Under the pieces are notes generated by a model that saw only the letters and a program-made list of their open reading frames with translations, made no database searches and was not told the origin of the DNA. From Eubacteriales bacterium (GTDB lineage Bacteria; Bacillota; Clostridia; Lachnospirales; Lachnospiraceae): a DNA stretch of 64,000 nucleotides. Made by a program: the position numbers and the translations under genes. The stretch spans positions 186,001 to 250,000 of the forward strand of contig JAUNUY010000003.1 of assembly GCA_030537935.1 (NCBI GenBank), in the 5' to 3' direction. Shown here one piece after another: positions 17,856-27,644 of this stretch; the stretch's first letter is position 1; every line of letters begins with the position of its first letter.

Positions 17856-18000
17856 CACCGTTAACCAATTGAAACGAAACTGTGTCTTTCACTTTTACGA
17901 TTTTAGTAGATTTAAATATAATTTCGCCATATCTTTGACCGTTATTGCCAATCGAGTATATTGACGATGTTTCCCTTTCGATTTACATTGGTTAACGGTG
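17856..18000. promoter_or_regulatory. Pair of 14-bp inverted operator-like repeats flanking the xdhA promoter
   Basis: CACCGTTAACCAAT at 17856-17869 recurs as its exact reverse complement ATTGGTTAACGGTG at 17987-18000, with the promoter elements between them. Each arm carries a palindromic GTTAAC core. This suggests a dimeric regulator binding at two sites, perhaps with looping; the regulator is not encoded nearby. Confidence 0.6.
17935..17962 (+). promoter_or_regulatory. Promoter of the xdhABC-permease operon
   Basis: TTGACC (17935-17940), 16-base spacer, TATATT (17957-17962). A second -10 (TATAAT at 17917-17922) lies just upstream. The downstream operator arm would cover the start of transcription. 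Confidence 0.55.
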
Positions 18001-18029
18001 GTGCACATCAGAAAATGAAAGGAGAATCT

Positions 18030-20330
18030 ATGGTGATCGGAAAGAATATTCCGCGTGTAGACGCCGTTGACAAAGTCACCGGACGTGCACGATATACACA
18101 GGATTTTGCCATGCCGGGTCTCTTACGGACCCGCCTCGTCAGAAGTACCGTGGCCAACGGCCTGGTAACATCCATCGACACCGAAAAAGCGAAAGCCGTC
18201 CCCGGCGTAGTGGCGGTCTTCACCTGTTTCGATGTCCCGCAACATCCGTTCCCGACGGCCGGCCATCCCTGGTCAGTTGACCCGAAGCATCAGGACATCT
18301 CGGACCGACTGCTTCTGAACCGGCGGGTTCGTTATTACGGTGATGAAGTCGCCGTGGTTGTGGCGAAAGATGAAATCAGTGCCAAGCGAGGCGCGGCACT
18401 GGTCCATATTGAATATGAAACCTATCCCCCGGTATTTGAACCGGAGGATGCCCTTGCTCCGGAGGCAACGCCCCTGCATCCCGAAGTCCGGGAGAACAAC
18501 GTCATCGTCAAGAGTTCCTATAAAGTAGGAGACGGAGACTTCGACGACTTGGCACGGGAAACGGATTTGGTCCATGTGCAAGGCACTTATGAAACACAGG
18601 TGGTACAACACTGTCATATCGAGTTGCCCGTATCACGTGCTTATCTGGAGGAGGGGAAAATCATCATTATCTCGTCCACGCAGATTCCACACATCATGCG
18701 ACGCGTTTGTGCACAAGCACTGGGTTGTGATATCGGCAAAATCCGAATTATCAAGCCGTACATCGGCGGCGGTTTCGGCAATAAGCAAGATGTCCTGTAC
18801 GAACCCTTAAACGCCTGGCTGGTGCAGCAACTGCAACGCCCCGTGGAGGTCTTCATCTCCCGGGAAGAAACCTTTACGTCAACGAGAACCCGCCACGCCA
18901 TCCGGGCCCATTTGGATACCTATGTCCGCGACGACGGACGGCTCATCGGCCGGCGCTACATCGGCTATGCAAATAATGGCGGATACGCCTCACACGGACA
19001 TGCCATCAGCGCCAACTGCGCCAATGAATACCGCATGCTCTACCAGGATGAACAGATGCTGGAAGGCACTGCCTATACGATTTATACGAACCGACCCGCG
19101 GCCGGCGCCATGCGGGGATACGGCATACCCCAGGCGTGCTTTATCATGGAGTCGCACATGGACGATTTGGCCCATCGGATTCATATGGACCCCGTCGCCT
19201 TCCGACGAAAAAACATGATGAAGCTGGGTTACGTCGATCCGGGCACAACCATTACCTGCCACAGCACGAAATTGGACGAATGCCTGGACATCGGTATGAA
19301 ATACATCGGTTGGACCGACAAACGGACACGTTACGGTCATGACCGGGGTGTCGTACGACGCGGTGTCGGCATGGCCATGTTCTGCTATAAGACGGGCGTC
19401 TATCCCATCGCATTGGAAACGGCAACGGCACGCATGATTCTCAATCAGGACGGCAGCATCCAGCTGCAAACCGGCGCCACGGAAATCGGTCAAGGCGCTG
19501 CCACCGTCTTTGCACAGATGACCGCCGAAACGCTGGGCATCTCCGTTGAGCGAATCCATGTCGTCCAGACACAGGACACGGACACGGCCCCCTTTGACAC
19601 CGGTGCCTATGCATCCCGTCAGAGTTACGTTTCGGGTATGGCCGTGAAGAAGACGGCCTTGTCCATGAAACAAAAAATCCTCGCCTACTGCGAACGTTTG
19701 ACGACGCAGCCGGCCGACACGTTGGATATTCGGGCAGACGCCGTCGTCACGAAAGCAGACGGTGCATTGGTGGTATCCATGGAAGAATTGGCCATGAATG
19801 CCATGTACAGTCTCTCCGATACCGAACATATTACCGCCAATGAGACGGCACATTGTAAGGATAATACCTACTCCTTCGGTGCCACCTTTGCCGAGATTGA
19901 AGTGGATATCGCCCTCGGAAAAATCAAGGTCATCGACATCATCAATGTTCATGACAGCGGCATCATCATCAATCCCGCCATGGCGGCCGGACAGGTGCAC
20001 GGCGGCATGAGCATGGGTCTGGGCTACGTCTTGGGTGAGGACTATATCTACGACGAGCAGGGCAAACAGCTGAATGACAACCTGCTCTACTATAAAATAT
20101 TGACCGCCATGGATCACCCGAACTTACACCACGCTTTTGCGGAATGTAATGACCCGACGGCCCCCTACGGGAACAAGTCCCTGGGTGAACCGCCGACCTT
20201 GACCGTTGCCCCCGCCATTCGAAATGCCCTACTGCATGCGACGGGCGTAGCCGTCAACAGCCTACCCCTGAATCCGCAGCGGCTCGTGCCGGCATTCGAC
20301 ACGTTACGAAAGGAGATGGCCCATGTTTGA
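18030..20330 (+). CDS. xdhA: Xanthine dehydrogenase, molybdenum-binding subunit
   Basis: 766 residues from ATG 18030 (AAAGGAG 7 bases upstream); a longer frame from 17961 would overlap an operator arm. The N-terminal ald_xan_dh_C domain covers about residues 15-125. The molybdopterin domain has GGGFGNKQD, AAGAMRGYGIPQ, TEIGQGAATVFAQ and the catalytic glutamate in KSLGEPPTLT near the C-terminus. It hydroxylates hypoxanthine and xanthine to urate, with electrons passing to the Fe-S and FAD subunits encoded next. Gene order (Mo, FAD, Fe-S) matches E. coli xdhABC. Overlaps xdhB by 8 bases. Confidence 0.9.
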   Translation: MVIGKNIPRVDAVDKVTGRARYTQDFAMPGLLRTRLVRSTVANGLVTSIDTEKAKAVPGVVAVFTCFDVPQHPFPTAGHPWSVDPKHQDISDRLLLNRRVRYYGDEVAVVVAKDEISAKRGAALVHIEYETYPPVFEPEDALAPEATPLHPEVRENNVIVKSSYKVGDGDFDDLARETDLVHVQGTYETQVVQHCHIELPVSRAYLEEGKIIIISSTQIPHIMRRVCAQALGCDIGKIRIIKPYIGGGFGNKQDVLYEPLNAWLVQQLQRPVEVFISREETFTSTRTRHAIRAHLDTYVRDDGRLIGRRYIGYANNGGYASHGHAISANCANEYRMLYQDEQMLEGTAYTIYTNRPAAGAMRGYGIPQACFIMESHMDDLAHRIHMDPVAFRRKNMMKLGYVDPGTTITCHSTKLDECLDIGMKYIGWTDKRTRYGHDRGVVRRGVGMAMFCYKTGVYPIALETATARMILNQDGSIQLQTGATEIGQGAATVFAQMTAETLGISVERIHVVQTQDTDTAPFDTGAYASRQSYVSGMAVKKTALSMKQKILAYCERLTTQPADTLDIRADAVVTKADGALVVSMEELAMNAMYSLSDTEHITANETAHCKDNTYSFGATFAEIEVDIALGKIKVIDIINVHDSGIIINPAMAAGQVHGGMSMGLGYVLGEDYIYDEQGKQLNDNLLYYKILTAMDHPNLHHAFAECNDPTAPYGNKSLGEPPTLTVAPAIRNALLHATGVAVNSLPLNPQRLVPAFDTLRKEMAHV

Positions 20331-21231
20331 TTTTCATACCGTCTATCAACCGGAAACGGTCGCCGAGGCGCTGGCCATCTTGGCACGCGATTCGGAGAGT
20401 ATCGTCCTCAGCGGCGGCAGTGATATTCTGATAAAAAACAGGGATGGTATCCTACCGCCCTGTGCCTGCATAAGCATCCGTCATCTGCGGGAACTGCATG
20501 AAATCACCCGTGATGACGACGGAACGATTTTCATCGGCGCGGCATCGACTTTCACGGAAGTCATGGACAGCCCCGTCATCCAAAATCATATTCCGCAGCT
20601 TGCCGAAGCGGTGTCTCAAGTCGGTGCGGTACAAATCCGAAACATCGGTACCGTCGGCGGCAACCTCTGCAACGGTGCCCCCAGCGCGGACTCCGCAACG
20701 ACCTTCTTGATTCTCGGTGCGAAACTGCATCTGGAAAGTGTCCGCGGAACACGCGTCGTGTCCATTGATGACTTCTACACCGGTCCCGGCAGTACGGTTC
20801 GGGCAAGGGATGAACTGCTGACCGTCATCGAAGTTCCGAGAACGCATTATGAGGGCTATGCCGGTACCTACATCAAATACGCCATGCGCAAAGCAATGGA
20901 CATCGCCACGGTCGGTCTGGCCGCCATGGTGAAACTGACTCCGGACAAAGACCGAATCGAAGATATTAAAACGGCATACGCTTCGGTCGCCCCGACACCG
21001 GTCCGCGGTTTGCAATTTGAGACACGTCTCCGGGGTGCGTCGATTGACCGGAACTTGCTGTGTCAGGCAGCGGAAGAAACGGTCGTTCATGATATCAGCG
21101 CACGGGAGGATTGGCGTGCAAGTAAGGCTTTCAGCGAGCACATCGCCGTGGAGATTACCAAGCGGGGTGTGGCCGAAGCCATAGAAAAAGCGGGAGGAGA
21201 ACATGTATATCGATGTGAATATGACGGTTAA
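20323..21231 (+). CDS. xdhB: Xanthine dehydrogenase, FAD-binding subunit
   Basis: 302 residues of the CO-dehydrogenase flavoprotein family. The FAD-binding loop VLSGGSDILIKNRDG is near residue 28, and the second, IRNIGTVGGNLCNGAPSAD, near 107. The C-terminal CODH_flav_C domain follows. It takes electrons from the Fe-S subunit and passes them to NAD+ or another acceptor. It overlaps xdhA by 8 and xdhC by 29 bases, so translation is coupled. Confidence 0.92.
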   Translation: MFDFHTVYQPETVAEALAILARDSESIVLSGGSDILIKNRDGILPPCACISIRHLRELHEITRDDDGTIFIGAASTFTEVMDSPVIQNHIPQLAEAVSQVGAVQIRNIGTVGGNLCNGAPSADSATTFLILGAKLHLESVRGTRVVSIDDFYTGPGSTVRARDELLTVIEVPRTHYEGYAGTYIKYAMRKAMDIATVGLAAMVKLTPDKDRIEDIKTAYASVAPTPVRGLQFETRLRGASIDRNLLCQAAEETVVHDISAREDWRASKAFSEHIAVEITKRGVAEAIEKAGGEHVYRCEYDG

Positions 21232-21700
21232 CGGCGAAGCGACTACGGTTTCCGTTGACCCTCGTGAAAATCTGTTGGATACACTGCGCGATCGCTTGGG
21301 CTTGACTTCCGTCAAGCGCGGTTGCGAGGTCGGTGAATGTGGTGCCTGTACCGTACTCATAGACGGCGAGCCGTTCGACTCGTGTATCTACCTGACCCTC
21401 TGGGCCGAAGGAAAAAGCATCTTGACCGTTGAAGGCCTGACCAAACGGGATGGCACCTTACACCCCGTCCAACAGGCATTCGTCGATGAAGCCGCGGTAC
21501 AATGCGGTTTCTGTACCCCCGGTCTCATCCTTTCCGCCGTCAGCATTGTCGGAAAAAACCGTCGTTTTACGCGGGATGAACTGCGTGTACTCATTGCCGG
21601 GCATCTCTGTCGATGCACCGGATATGAACATATACTCAATGCCGTCGAACAGGCAATCGAACGGCAACTGCAAATGAAGGAGGACTGCCATGCCCGATAA
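21203..21700 (+). CDS. xdhC: Xanthine dehydrogenase, 2Fe-2S subunit
   Basis: 165 residues with both [2Fe-2S] sites: plant-type C41, C46, C49 and C61 (RGCEVGECGACT and following), and helical-type C101, C104, C136 and C138 (QCGFCTPG and GHLCRCTGYE). All eight cysteines are present. It relays electrons from the molybdenum centre to FAD. GGAGG precedes the ATG within the xdhB end. It overlaps the permease gene by 11 bases. Some clostridial purine enzymes are called xanthine or purine hydroxylase; the substrate is inferred from gene context. Confidence 0.93.
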   Translation: MYIDVNMTVNGEATTVSVDPRENLLDTLRDRLGLTSVKRGCEVGECGACTVLIDGEPFDSCIYLTLWAEGKSILTVEGLTKRDGTLHPVQQAFVDEAAVQCGFCTPGLILSAVSIVGKNRRFTRDELRVLIAGHLCRCTGYEHILNAVEQAIERQLQMKEDCHAR

Positions 21701-23039
21701 AGAACCAAAGAACAAGAAAGACCCTTTTTTTCAACTGGACGGAAAGCCGTCCATCGGTAAGTCGTTACCGGTCGCATTTCAGCATGTATTGGCCATGGTC
21801 ATCGGTAATATCGCCCCTGCCATCATCGTCGCAGCGGCACTGAATCTATCCGCTACGGACAAGGCCATGATTATTCAATACTCCATGATGGCGGCCGGTA
21901 TCGCCTCCCTGATTCAGGTATTCGGCGGTAAGGGCATCGGCTCCGGACTCCCCGTTATCATGGGTCTGAACTTCGCCTTCGTTCCGGTTGTCATTACCAT
22001 CGGTACGAACTACGGCTTTTCCGCCGTCTTCGCTTCCATGCTCTTTGGCGGCGCGGCTGTCATTCTCTTCGGCTTCTCCATCATGAAAATCCGGAGATTT
22101 TTCCCGCCGCTCGTAACGGGTACGACCGTACTCGCCATGGGTATTTCACTGTATCCCGTCGCTATCAACTATATGGCAGGTGGTGTCGGCAGCGAGCAAT
22201 TCGGTGACTGGAAAAACTGGTTGGTCGCACTGGTCACCCTGAGTGTCGTTTTCATCTTAACGGAATTCGGCCGCGGATACATCAAGGTCATCGCCATCTT
22301 GATCGGTATCATCGTCGGCTATCTGTTGGCACTGGCCATGGGTATGGTTCAGTTTGACGGTGTTGCGGAAGCCAAGATATTCGCCCTGCCTTCCCTCATG
22401 CCATTCGGTATGACCTTCCACCCCGGTGCCATCTTTACCATGATTATCATGTATCTCGTAGCATCCGTCGAAATTATCGGTGATATTTCATCTCTGACCA
22501 TCGGCGGTCTGGAACGAGAGGCGAGTGACCGTGAAATTTCCGGCGGTATCGTCGGCAACGGTATTTCGTCCATCATCGTCGCACTCTTCGGCGGTATGCC
22601 GACGGCGACCTTCTCCCAAAATGTCGGTATCGTCGCCATGACGAAAGTTGTGGCCAAGCGAATCGCCGCCATCGCGGGTATTATTATCCTCGTGACCGGT
22701 TTCTTCCCGAAATTCGGTGCATTCATGTCCACCATCCCGAACGCCGTTCTGGGCGGTGCGACCCTGTCGGTATTCGCCATCATTTCCATCAGCGGTATCC
22801 GACTGATTGCCAAAGAACCGTTCACGATGCGTAACTGTAATATTCTGGGTATCGCGCTGGCAGTCGGCATCGGTATTTCTCAAGTACCGGATGCACTCGC
22901 CAAAGCACCACTCTTTTTCCGGACCTTCTTCGGCAGCTCACCGGTTATCATCGCCACGCTGATTGTGTTCATCTTGAACCTCATCGTGCCGAAAAAGACC
23001 TTCGAGCAGGAAGAACGGGAACGGGCATTAAAACGCTAA
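21690..23039 (+). CDS. NCS2-family purine permease (xanthine/uracil type)
   Basis: 449 residues, about fourteen membrane segments. The family signature is QNVGIVAMTKV, with a conserved acidic site in SVEIIGDISSLT and the start GKSLPVAFQHVLAMVIG. NCS2 proteins import uracil, xanthine, hypoxanthine or urate with protons. Being the last gene of the xdh operon (AAGGAGG before ATG, 11-base overlap), it most likely supplies purines to the dehydrogenase. The terminator follows within 55 bases. Confidence 0.9.
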   Translation: MPDKEPKNKKDPFFQLDGKPSIGKSLPVAFQHVLAMVIGNIAPAIIVAAALNLSATDKAMIIQYSMMAAGIASLIQVFGGKGIGSGLPVIMGLNFAFVPVVITIGTNYGFSAVFASMLFGGAAVILFGFSIMKIRRFFPPLVTGTTVLAMGISLYPVAINYMAGGVGSEQFGDWKNWLVALVTLSVVFILTEFGRGYIKVIAILIGIIVGYLLALAMGMVQFDGVAEAKIFALPSLMPFGMTFHPGAIFTMIIMYLVASVEIIGDISSLTIGGLEREASDREISGGIVGNGISSIIVALFGGMPTATFSQNVGIVAMTKVVAKRIAAIAGIIILVTGFFPKFGAFMSTIPNAVLGGATLSVFAIISISGIRLIAKEPFTMRNCNILGIALAVGIGISQVPDALAKAPLFFRTFFGSSPVIIATLIVFILNLIVPKKTFEQEERERALKR

Positions 23040-23058
23040 ACTTCCTATACTGATACGA

Positions 23059-23092
23059 GAAACCGGGACGCATTTGCGTCCCGGTTTCTTCT
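23059..23092. terminator. Bidirectional terminator between purine operon and symporter gene
   Basis: A 14-bp perfect stem (GAAACCGGGACGCA / TGCGTCCCGGTTTC) with a tiny loop, followed by TTCTTG on the plus strand. It lies between converging genes. Confidence 0.8.
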
Positions 23093-23121
23093 TGTCCCTA
23101 TCTATTCTGAGGCGGCAGTCC

Positions 23122-24435
23122 TTACGAGGCATCCGTCGCCTTCGCCTTTCTCTGTAGAAAACGTTCCTTGTCAAACATGTCATTCTTCTTCGCCATAATC
23201 GCCGTGATGGCCGCATCGCCCGTTACGTTAATGGCGGTTCGCGCCATATCCAGGATTCGGTCGATACCCATAATCATCGCAATACCTTCCACCGGCAATC
23301 CGACCGAGTTGAACACCATGGACAAAGTCACCAGGCCGACGGACGGGATGCCCGCCGTGCCGACCGATGCCAGCGTCGCCGTTGCAATAACCGTCAGATA
23401 GTCGACCGCCGTCAGAGGAATGTTATATGCGTTCGCCACGAAAACGACCGCGACCCCCTGCATGATGGCCGTACCGTCCATATTAATGGTGGCCCCCAGA
23501 GGTACCGTAAAGGACGAAACCTGCTTGGATACGCCCATCTCCTTGAGCGTATTGATACTCAAGGGAACGGTCGCGTTGGAACTTGCCGTTGAAAAGGCAA
23601 AGCCCATGACCGGCAGAAACTTCTTGAGGAAGATGAACGGGTTGATGCCGCCCACCAGTTGCAGTATGCCCATGTAAACGAATAGACATTGGATGATGAG
23701 GGAACCGATAACGCCACCGACGTACAGCAACATCGAAAACAGCACTTCGAATCCGATGCCCGAAAAGGTCTTCGCCACAAGACAGAAGACACCGAACGGT
23801 GCAACCTTCATGACGAGCATGGTCATGTCCATCATCAAGTCATTCAATTCCGTAAACAAGTTTGCCATGGAGGTTGCCCGCTCTCCCATTTTCGCCATCA
23901 GGATCCCCACGATAATGGCAATAAAAATAATTTGCAGCATGTTCCCTTCCGCCAACGAGGCAACCGGGTTCTTCGGAATGATTTCCAGCAGCGTCTGAAC
24001 AATGCTCACATCAGCAGAGGCCGCCGCGTTTGCCGCCGCATCCGCCGCCTGCTCGGCATTTTGGACCAAGTTCATACCCATGCCGGGCCGTAGCAGCGAC
24101 GCCAGACCCAGGGCTATGGCGATAGCCAAGGCGGTCGTCAGCATGTAAAAGGCAACCGTCCGCACACCGATTTTACCGAGCTTTTTCGTATCGCCGATGC
24201 TCATCGTCCCCGTAACGAGGGATGCAAATACCAGCGGTACGACCAACATCTGCATACCGCGGATGAAACCGTTGCCAATAAAATGGAAGATGCCGTCAAC
24301 AAATACCGTGTCCCGAACATAACTTGGCGGCACGAAATAGTACATGATGACACCGGTGATGATACCGGCCAACAGCGCGAAGAAAATCTTCGTCGTCAGC
24401 CCGGCTTGTTTTCGTTTCTTTTTAACGGTCACCAT
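23122..24435 (-). CDS. Dicarboxylate/amino acid:cation symporter (DAACS family)
   Basis: 437 residues of the glutamate-transporter (GltPh-like) fold. Hairpin 1 carries ASSNATVPLSINTLK, TM7 has NMDGTAIMQG, and TM8 has the substrate-binding RTAINVTGDA. Members import glutamate, aspartate or C4-dicarboxylates with Na+ or H+; the exact substrate is not readable. It overlaps the upstream reductase gene by 14 bases. The N-terminal KKKRKQ suggests the cytoplasmic end. Confidence 0.9.
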   Translation of the reverse strand: MVTVKKKRKQAGLTTKIFFALLAGIITGVIMYYFVPPSYVRDTVFVDGIFHFIGNGFIRGMQMLVVPLVFASLVTGTMSIGDTKKLGKIGVRTVAFYMLTTALAIAIALGLASLLRPGMGMNLVQNAEQAADAAANAAASADVSIVQTLLEIIPKNPVASLAEGNMLQIIFIAIIVGILMAKMGERATSMANLFTELNDLMMDMTMLVMKVAPFGVFCLVAKTFSGIGFEVLFSMLLYVGGVIGSLIIQCLFVYMGILQLVGGINPFIFLKKFLPVMGFAFSTASSNATVPLSINTLKEMGVSKQVSSFTVPLGATINMDGTAIMQGVAVVFVANAYNIPLTAVDYLTVIATATLASVGTAGIPSVGLVTLSMVFNSVGLPVEGIAMIMGIDRILDMARTAINVTGDAAITAIMAKKNDMFDKERFLQRKAKATDAS

Positions 24436-25279
24436 ACACCTCCTTCATATAATCCGTCAAGTCTTCTTCCCATGTCGGAAACTCATAGAGATTGCCGACC
24501 CGAAGCAAAAAGTTTTCCAGTACGGAATAGTCCGGTCGGTAAACGGCGTTGAACACCTCTTCCCGTTCTTCGACCGGCACGTCGAGACCGGCACGTTGAA
24601 GCACGGCCCGGGCAAAATCCGCCCGGGAAGCGATCCCCGTACATACCGCATGGTAGGTGCCGTACTCATTGGTCTGAATCAAGTAGGCGATAAACCTTGC
24701 GAGTTGTCGTGCAGAGGTCGGACAGGCATACTGCTCCTTTGCAACGAGTACCTGTCCGTTATTACGTGCCTGTGACAAAATATGTTCGACTCGATCCTCC
24801 GCCGTTCCATAAAGCCATGAACTGCGCAAAATAAAATAGCGATTGCAAAAATCGCGGGTATACTGCTCCCCGAACAACTTTGACTTCCCGTACATGGTGG
24901 AGGGATTCGGTGTATCGAACTCACGAAATGCTTTTCGTTCCACATCTCCGTCAAACACGTCGTCCGTGGACAACTGCACCATCTTCGCCTGAATCCTTTG
25001 TGCGGCAATGGCCATATTTCGCGCACCGAGACCGTTCACTAAAAAAGCCGTTTCCGGTGCTTTCTCACACGCCTCCGGATCTGTCATACCGGCACAGTTG
25101 ATGATAATCTGGGGCCGAAACCGTTCCGCAAAATTCATCACCGCTTCTGCATCCGTAATATCCACTTCTTCCTTATCCGTTGCCAAGATTTCCGCATCCA
25201 TGGGATCCAGAAAACGAACCAGCTCTTGTCCGAGCCGACCATTGGCTCCGGAGATCCATATTTTCCTAATATAACTCAT
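24422..25279 (-). CDS. SDR-family sugar nucleotide reductase, RmlD-like
   Basis: 285 residues from ATG 25279 (GGAGG 5 bases upstream). NAD(P) loop SGANGRLGQELV is at about 9-20, LSTDDVFDGD and the YGKSKLFGEQ active site (Y-x-x-x-K) follow. It fits dTDP-4-dehydrorhamnose reductase (RmlD) and SAM-synthetase beta-type relatives. The other rhamnose genes (rmlA, B, C) are not in the window, so the pathway is uncertain. It forms a two-gene unit with the symporter, an odd pairing. Confidence 0.8.
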   Translation of the reverse strand: MSYIRKIWISGANGRLGQELVRFLDPMDAEILATDKEEVDITDAEAVMNFAERFRPQIIINCAGMTDPEACEKAPETAFLVNGLGARNMAIAAQRIQAKMVQLSTDDVFDGDVERKAFREFDTPNPSTMYGKSKLFGEQYTRDFCNRYFILRSSWLYGTAEDRVEHILSQARNNGQVLVAKEQYACPTSARQLARFIAYLIQTNEYGTYHAVCTGIASRADFARAVLQRAGLDVPVEEREEVFNAVYRPDYSVLENFLLRVGNLYEFPTWEEDLTDYMKEVYGDR

Positions 25280-25581
25280 CTGTCCTCCGTTCACTGCCTT
25301 ATAACTAACCTGTACATTAGACTATAGTATTTTACCAACCGGGTCAATGGAATGCCGTGAAAAAATTCTGTTTTACGGGATTTTTGTTAATAATTGACAA
25401 CAGGTGAAAGCCCCGTTTCTTCGGCAACTTGCACAAGATTGTCGCCATGACAGAAAGATGCTACGGTATTGATATGTTGCGACCATCGACAAAGGTTAGT
25501 CCCCCTTTGATGGAAAAACGGCCTGCTTCACGTGCCACCATAAAGAGTACCTGTCCCATAGCCAAGCAGGTACAAATGAAA
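25280..25581. other. Intergenic region with fragmentary open frames
   Basis: About 300 bases between the RmlD-like gene and the V-ATPase terminator. On the minus strand it holds two consecutive short open stretches without good ribosome sites: one reading MGQVLFMVAREAGRFSIKGG onward and ending in NISIP, and one starting MATILCKLPKKRGFHLL. They look like leftovers of protein-coding DNA, possibly a decayed mobile element, but no family was recognised. Confidence 0.3.
25321..25347 (-). promoter_or_regulatory. Candidate promoter of the RmlD-like/symporter unit
   Basis: TTGACC (25342-25347) and TATAGT (25321-25326) on the minus strand with a short 15-base spacer, about 45 bases upstream of the start. 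Confidence 0.4.
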
Positions 25582-25604
25582 ACGGACACCGTATCGGTGT
25601 CCGT
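25578..25604 (-). terminator. Terminator of the V-ATPase operon
   Basis: A 10-bp perfect stem ACGGACACCG / CGGTGTCCGT with a 3-base loop, then TTTTCATTT on the minus strand, directly after ntpD. Confidence 0.85.
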
Positions 25605-25608
25605 TGCT

Positions 25609-26253
25609 CTATTCCTCTTTGGAAATCATGTCCTTGACCTTCATCAGCCGGGTAATCGAGCTCCGCTCGTTCTCTTCCAACTTCATCCGGATATAGGCGA
25701 TGGTCTCCTTTAATTGGGGAATTGTCATATATTCCAGCGCATTGACGCGCCGTCTTGTACTCTCAATTTCGTCCGCCATCAACTGGCAGGCTTTTTCAAT
25801 CTCTGCCAGCTTCAACAAGTTCGGCAAAATATTGCTCAGTTTCACCACGGCATCATCCAACTGAGATGTCGTGCTCATGAAACCGTAAGGATAAATGTCT
25901 TCCTCGTCCTCCGTCGTCTTTTCATGCACGAATTCCATTTCCGGCACGTTGACGCTCATGAGGTTTCTCGTGGAGATATTCAGACGAATGCTGCCCTTGG
26001 GGATGGCCAGTGCCTCGTCCAACATCTCGGACGGACTGACACCGCGGGCCAACAGAACATCGGCAAAAGCGTCTTTCAATTCATCTTCCACTTTTTCCCG
26101 AAGGTCCTTATTCTCTTTAATCATCCCGATGAACTGACGCATCAGCTCATCCTGCTTATCCTTCAACAGCTTATGGCCCCGGGTGGAGGTTTTCAGACGG
26201 GCCTTGAGCCGCGTCATCTCCATACGGGTAGGGTTCACATTAAGTCTGGCCAT
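25609..26253 (-). CDS. ntpD: V-type ATPase subunit D (central stalk)
   Basis: 214 residues forming the two long antiparallel helices of the rotor shaft. The start [20 protein letters not shown] is typical of the family, and a charged C-terminal coil includes [15 protein letters not shown]. It couples catalytic-head rotation to the membrane ring. It is the last gene of the operon, 2 bases after ntpB, with AAGGGGG in the end of ntpB, and is followed by the terminator. Confidence 0.95.
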   Translation of the reverse strand: MARLNVNPTRMEMTRLKARLKTSTRGHKLLKDKQDELMRQFIGMIKENKDLREKVEDELKDAFADVLLARGVSPSEMLDEALAIPKGSIRLNISTRNLMSVNVPEMEFVHEKTTEDEEDIYPYGFMSTTSQLDDAVVKLSNILPNLLKLAEIEKACQLMADEIESTRRRVNALEYMTIPQLKETIAYIRMKLEENERSSITRLMKVKDMISKEE

Positions 26254-26255
26254 AC

Positions 26256-27644
26256 TTATGCCCCCTTGTTTTCATCAACCGGTAAATATTTCTCCAACAG
26301 ATTTTCCTTGATACGTTTCAGCTCGATACGCGGCAGCAGTTTCAACAACTCCCAGCCCAGATCCAACGTTTCCATAATGGTCCGGTTCATCGTAAATCCC
26401 TGAGATACGTACTGTTCCTCAAACTCCGTTGCAAACTTGGCAAACGCCTTGTCCGTTTCACTCAATGCGGATTCACCCAAGATGACCTGCAACTCCTTCG
26501 CTTCCTTACCGGATGCGTAGGCCGCAAACAACTGGTTCATCGTATCCGCATGGTCTTCACGCGTCTTGTCCGCGCCGATACCCTTGTCTTTCAAACGGGA
26601 AAGTGACGGCAACACGTCGATGGGCGGCAAGATGTTCCGCTTATAGAGGTCACGAGAAAGGATAATCTGTCCCTCCGTGATGTAACCCGTCAAGTCTGGA
26701 ATCGGATGGGTCTTGTCATCCTCCGGCATGGTCAGGATGGGAATCTGGGTAATGGAACCCGGACGACCCTTGATTCTGCCGGCACGCTCATAAATCGTCG
26801 ACAAGTCGGTGTAGAGATAACCCGGATAACCGCGTCGACCCGGCACCTCACGACGTGCCGCGGAAATTTCACGCAACGCCTCGCAATAGTTCGTGATGTC
26901 CGTCATGATGACCAGAACGTGCATCCCCTTCTCAAACGCCAGATATTCCGCCGCCGTCAATACCATACGCGGGGTGGAAATACGCTCGATGGCGGGGTCG
27001 TTCGCCAGGTTCATGAACAGTACCGCACGATCAATGGCACCCGTCTTACGGAAGTCATCAATGAAGAATTCCGCTTCTTCAAACGTGATACCGATGGCGC
27101 CGAATACAACGGCGAACTTTTCATCCTTTCCGCGTACCGTCGCCTGCCGTGCAATCTGGGATGCCAACTCGGCATGCGGCAGACCGGAACCGGAGAAAAT
27201 CGGTAACTTCTGTCCGCGGACCAAGGTATTCAATCCGTCGATGGCGGAAACGCCCGTCTGAATAAACTCGGACGGGTAGTCCCGTGCCACGGGGTTGATG
27301 GCCACACCGTTGATGTCCAGCTTATCTTCCGCAATCAATGCGGGACCGTCATCAATCGGCTGACCCATACCGTTAAATACGCGACCAATCATGTCCTCCG
27401 AAACGCCCAAGGTCAGCGGCTTACCGAGAAAACGCACCTTGGAATCCTGCAGGTTGATACCCGTAGAACCTTCAAACAGCTGCACCATCGCCCGGTCACC
27501 GTTGACTTCCAGAACACGACCGCGACGCAGGTCACCGTTTTGCATTTCAATTTCTACCAACTCTTCATACTTGATGCCTTCGACACCGTCCACCATTAAC
27601 AGAGGGCCGACAATCTCTCGTATTGTTTTATATTCCTTAAGCAT
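26256..27644 (-). CDS. ntpB: V-type ATPase subunit B (regulatory)
   Basis: 462 residues from ATG 27644, which lies inside the end of ntpA; GGAGG 8 bases upstream rules out the longer GTG start. The non-catalytic nucleotide-binding fold has [16 protein letters not shown] instead of Walker A, and [20 protein letters not shown] and [20 protein letters not shown] match the family. It alternates with subunit A in the A3B3 head. Confidence 0.96.
   Translation of the reverse strand: MLKEYKTIREIVGPLLMVDGVEGIKYEELVEIEMQNGDLRRGRVLEVNGDRAMVQLFEGSTGINLQDSKVRFLGKPLTLGVSEDMIGRVFNGMGQPIDDGPALIAEDKLDINGVAINPVARDYPSEFIQTGVSAIDGLNTLVRGQKLPIFSGSGLPHAELASQIARQATVRGKDEKFAVVFGAIGITFEEAEFFIDDFRKTGAIDRAVLFMNLANDPAIERISTPRMVLTAAEYLAFEKGMHVLVIMTDITNYCEALREISAARREVPGRRGYPGYLYTDLSTIYERAGRIKGRPGSITQIPILTMPEDDKTHPIPDLTGYITEGQIILSRDLYKRNILPPIDVLPSLSRLKDKGIGADKTREDHADTMNQLFAAYASGKEAKELQVILGESALSETDKAFAKFATEFEEQYVSQGFTMNRTIMETLDLGWELLKLLPRIELKRIKENLLEKYLPVDENKGA

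Noticed and set aside
18990..20117. 375-codon minus-strand open frame
   Set aside because: Antisense shadow of xdhA with low-complexity composition.
25429..25713. 94-codon plus-strand frame upstream of and into ntpD
   Set aside because: It crosses the V-ATPase terminator and runs antisense into ntpD.
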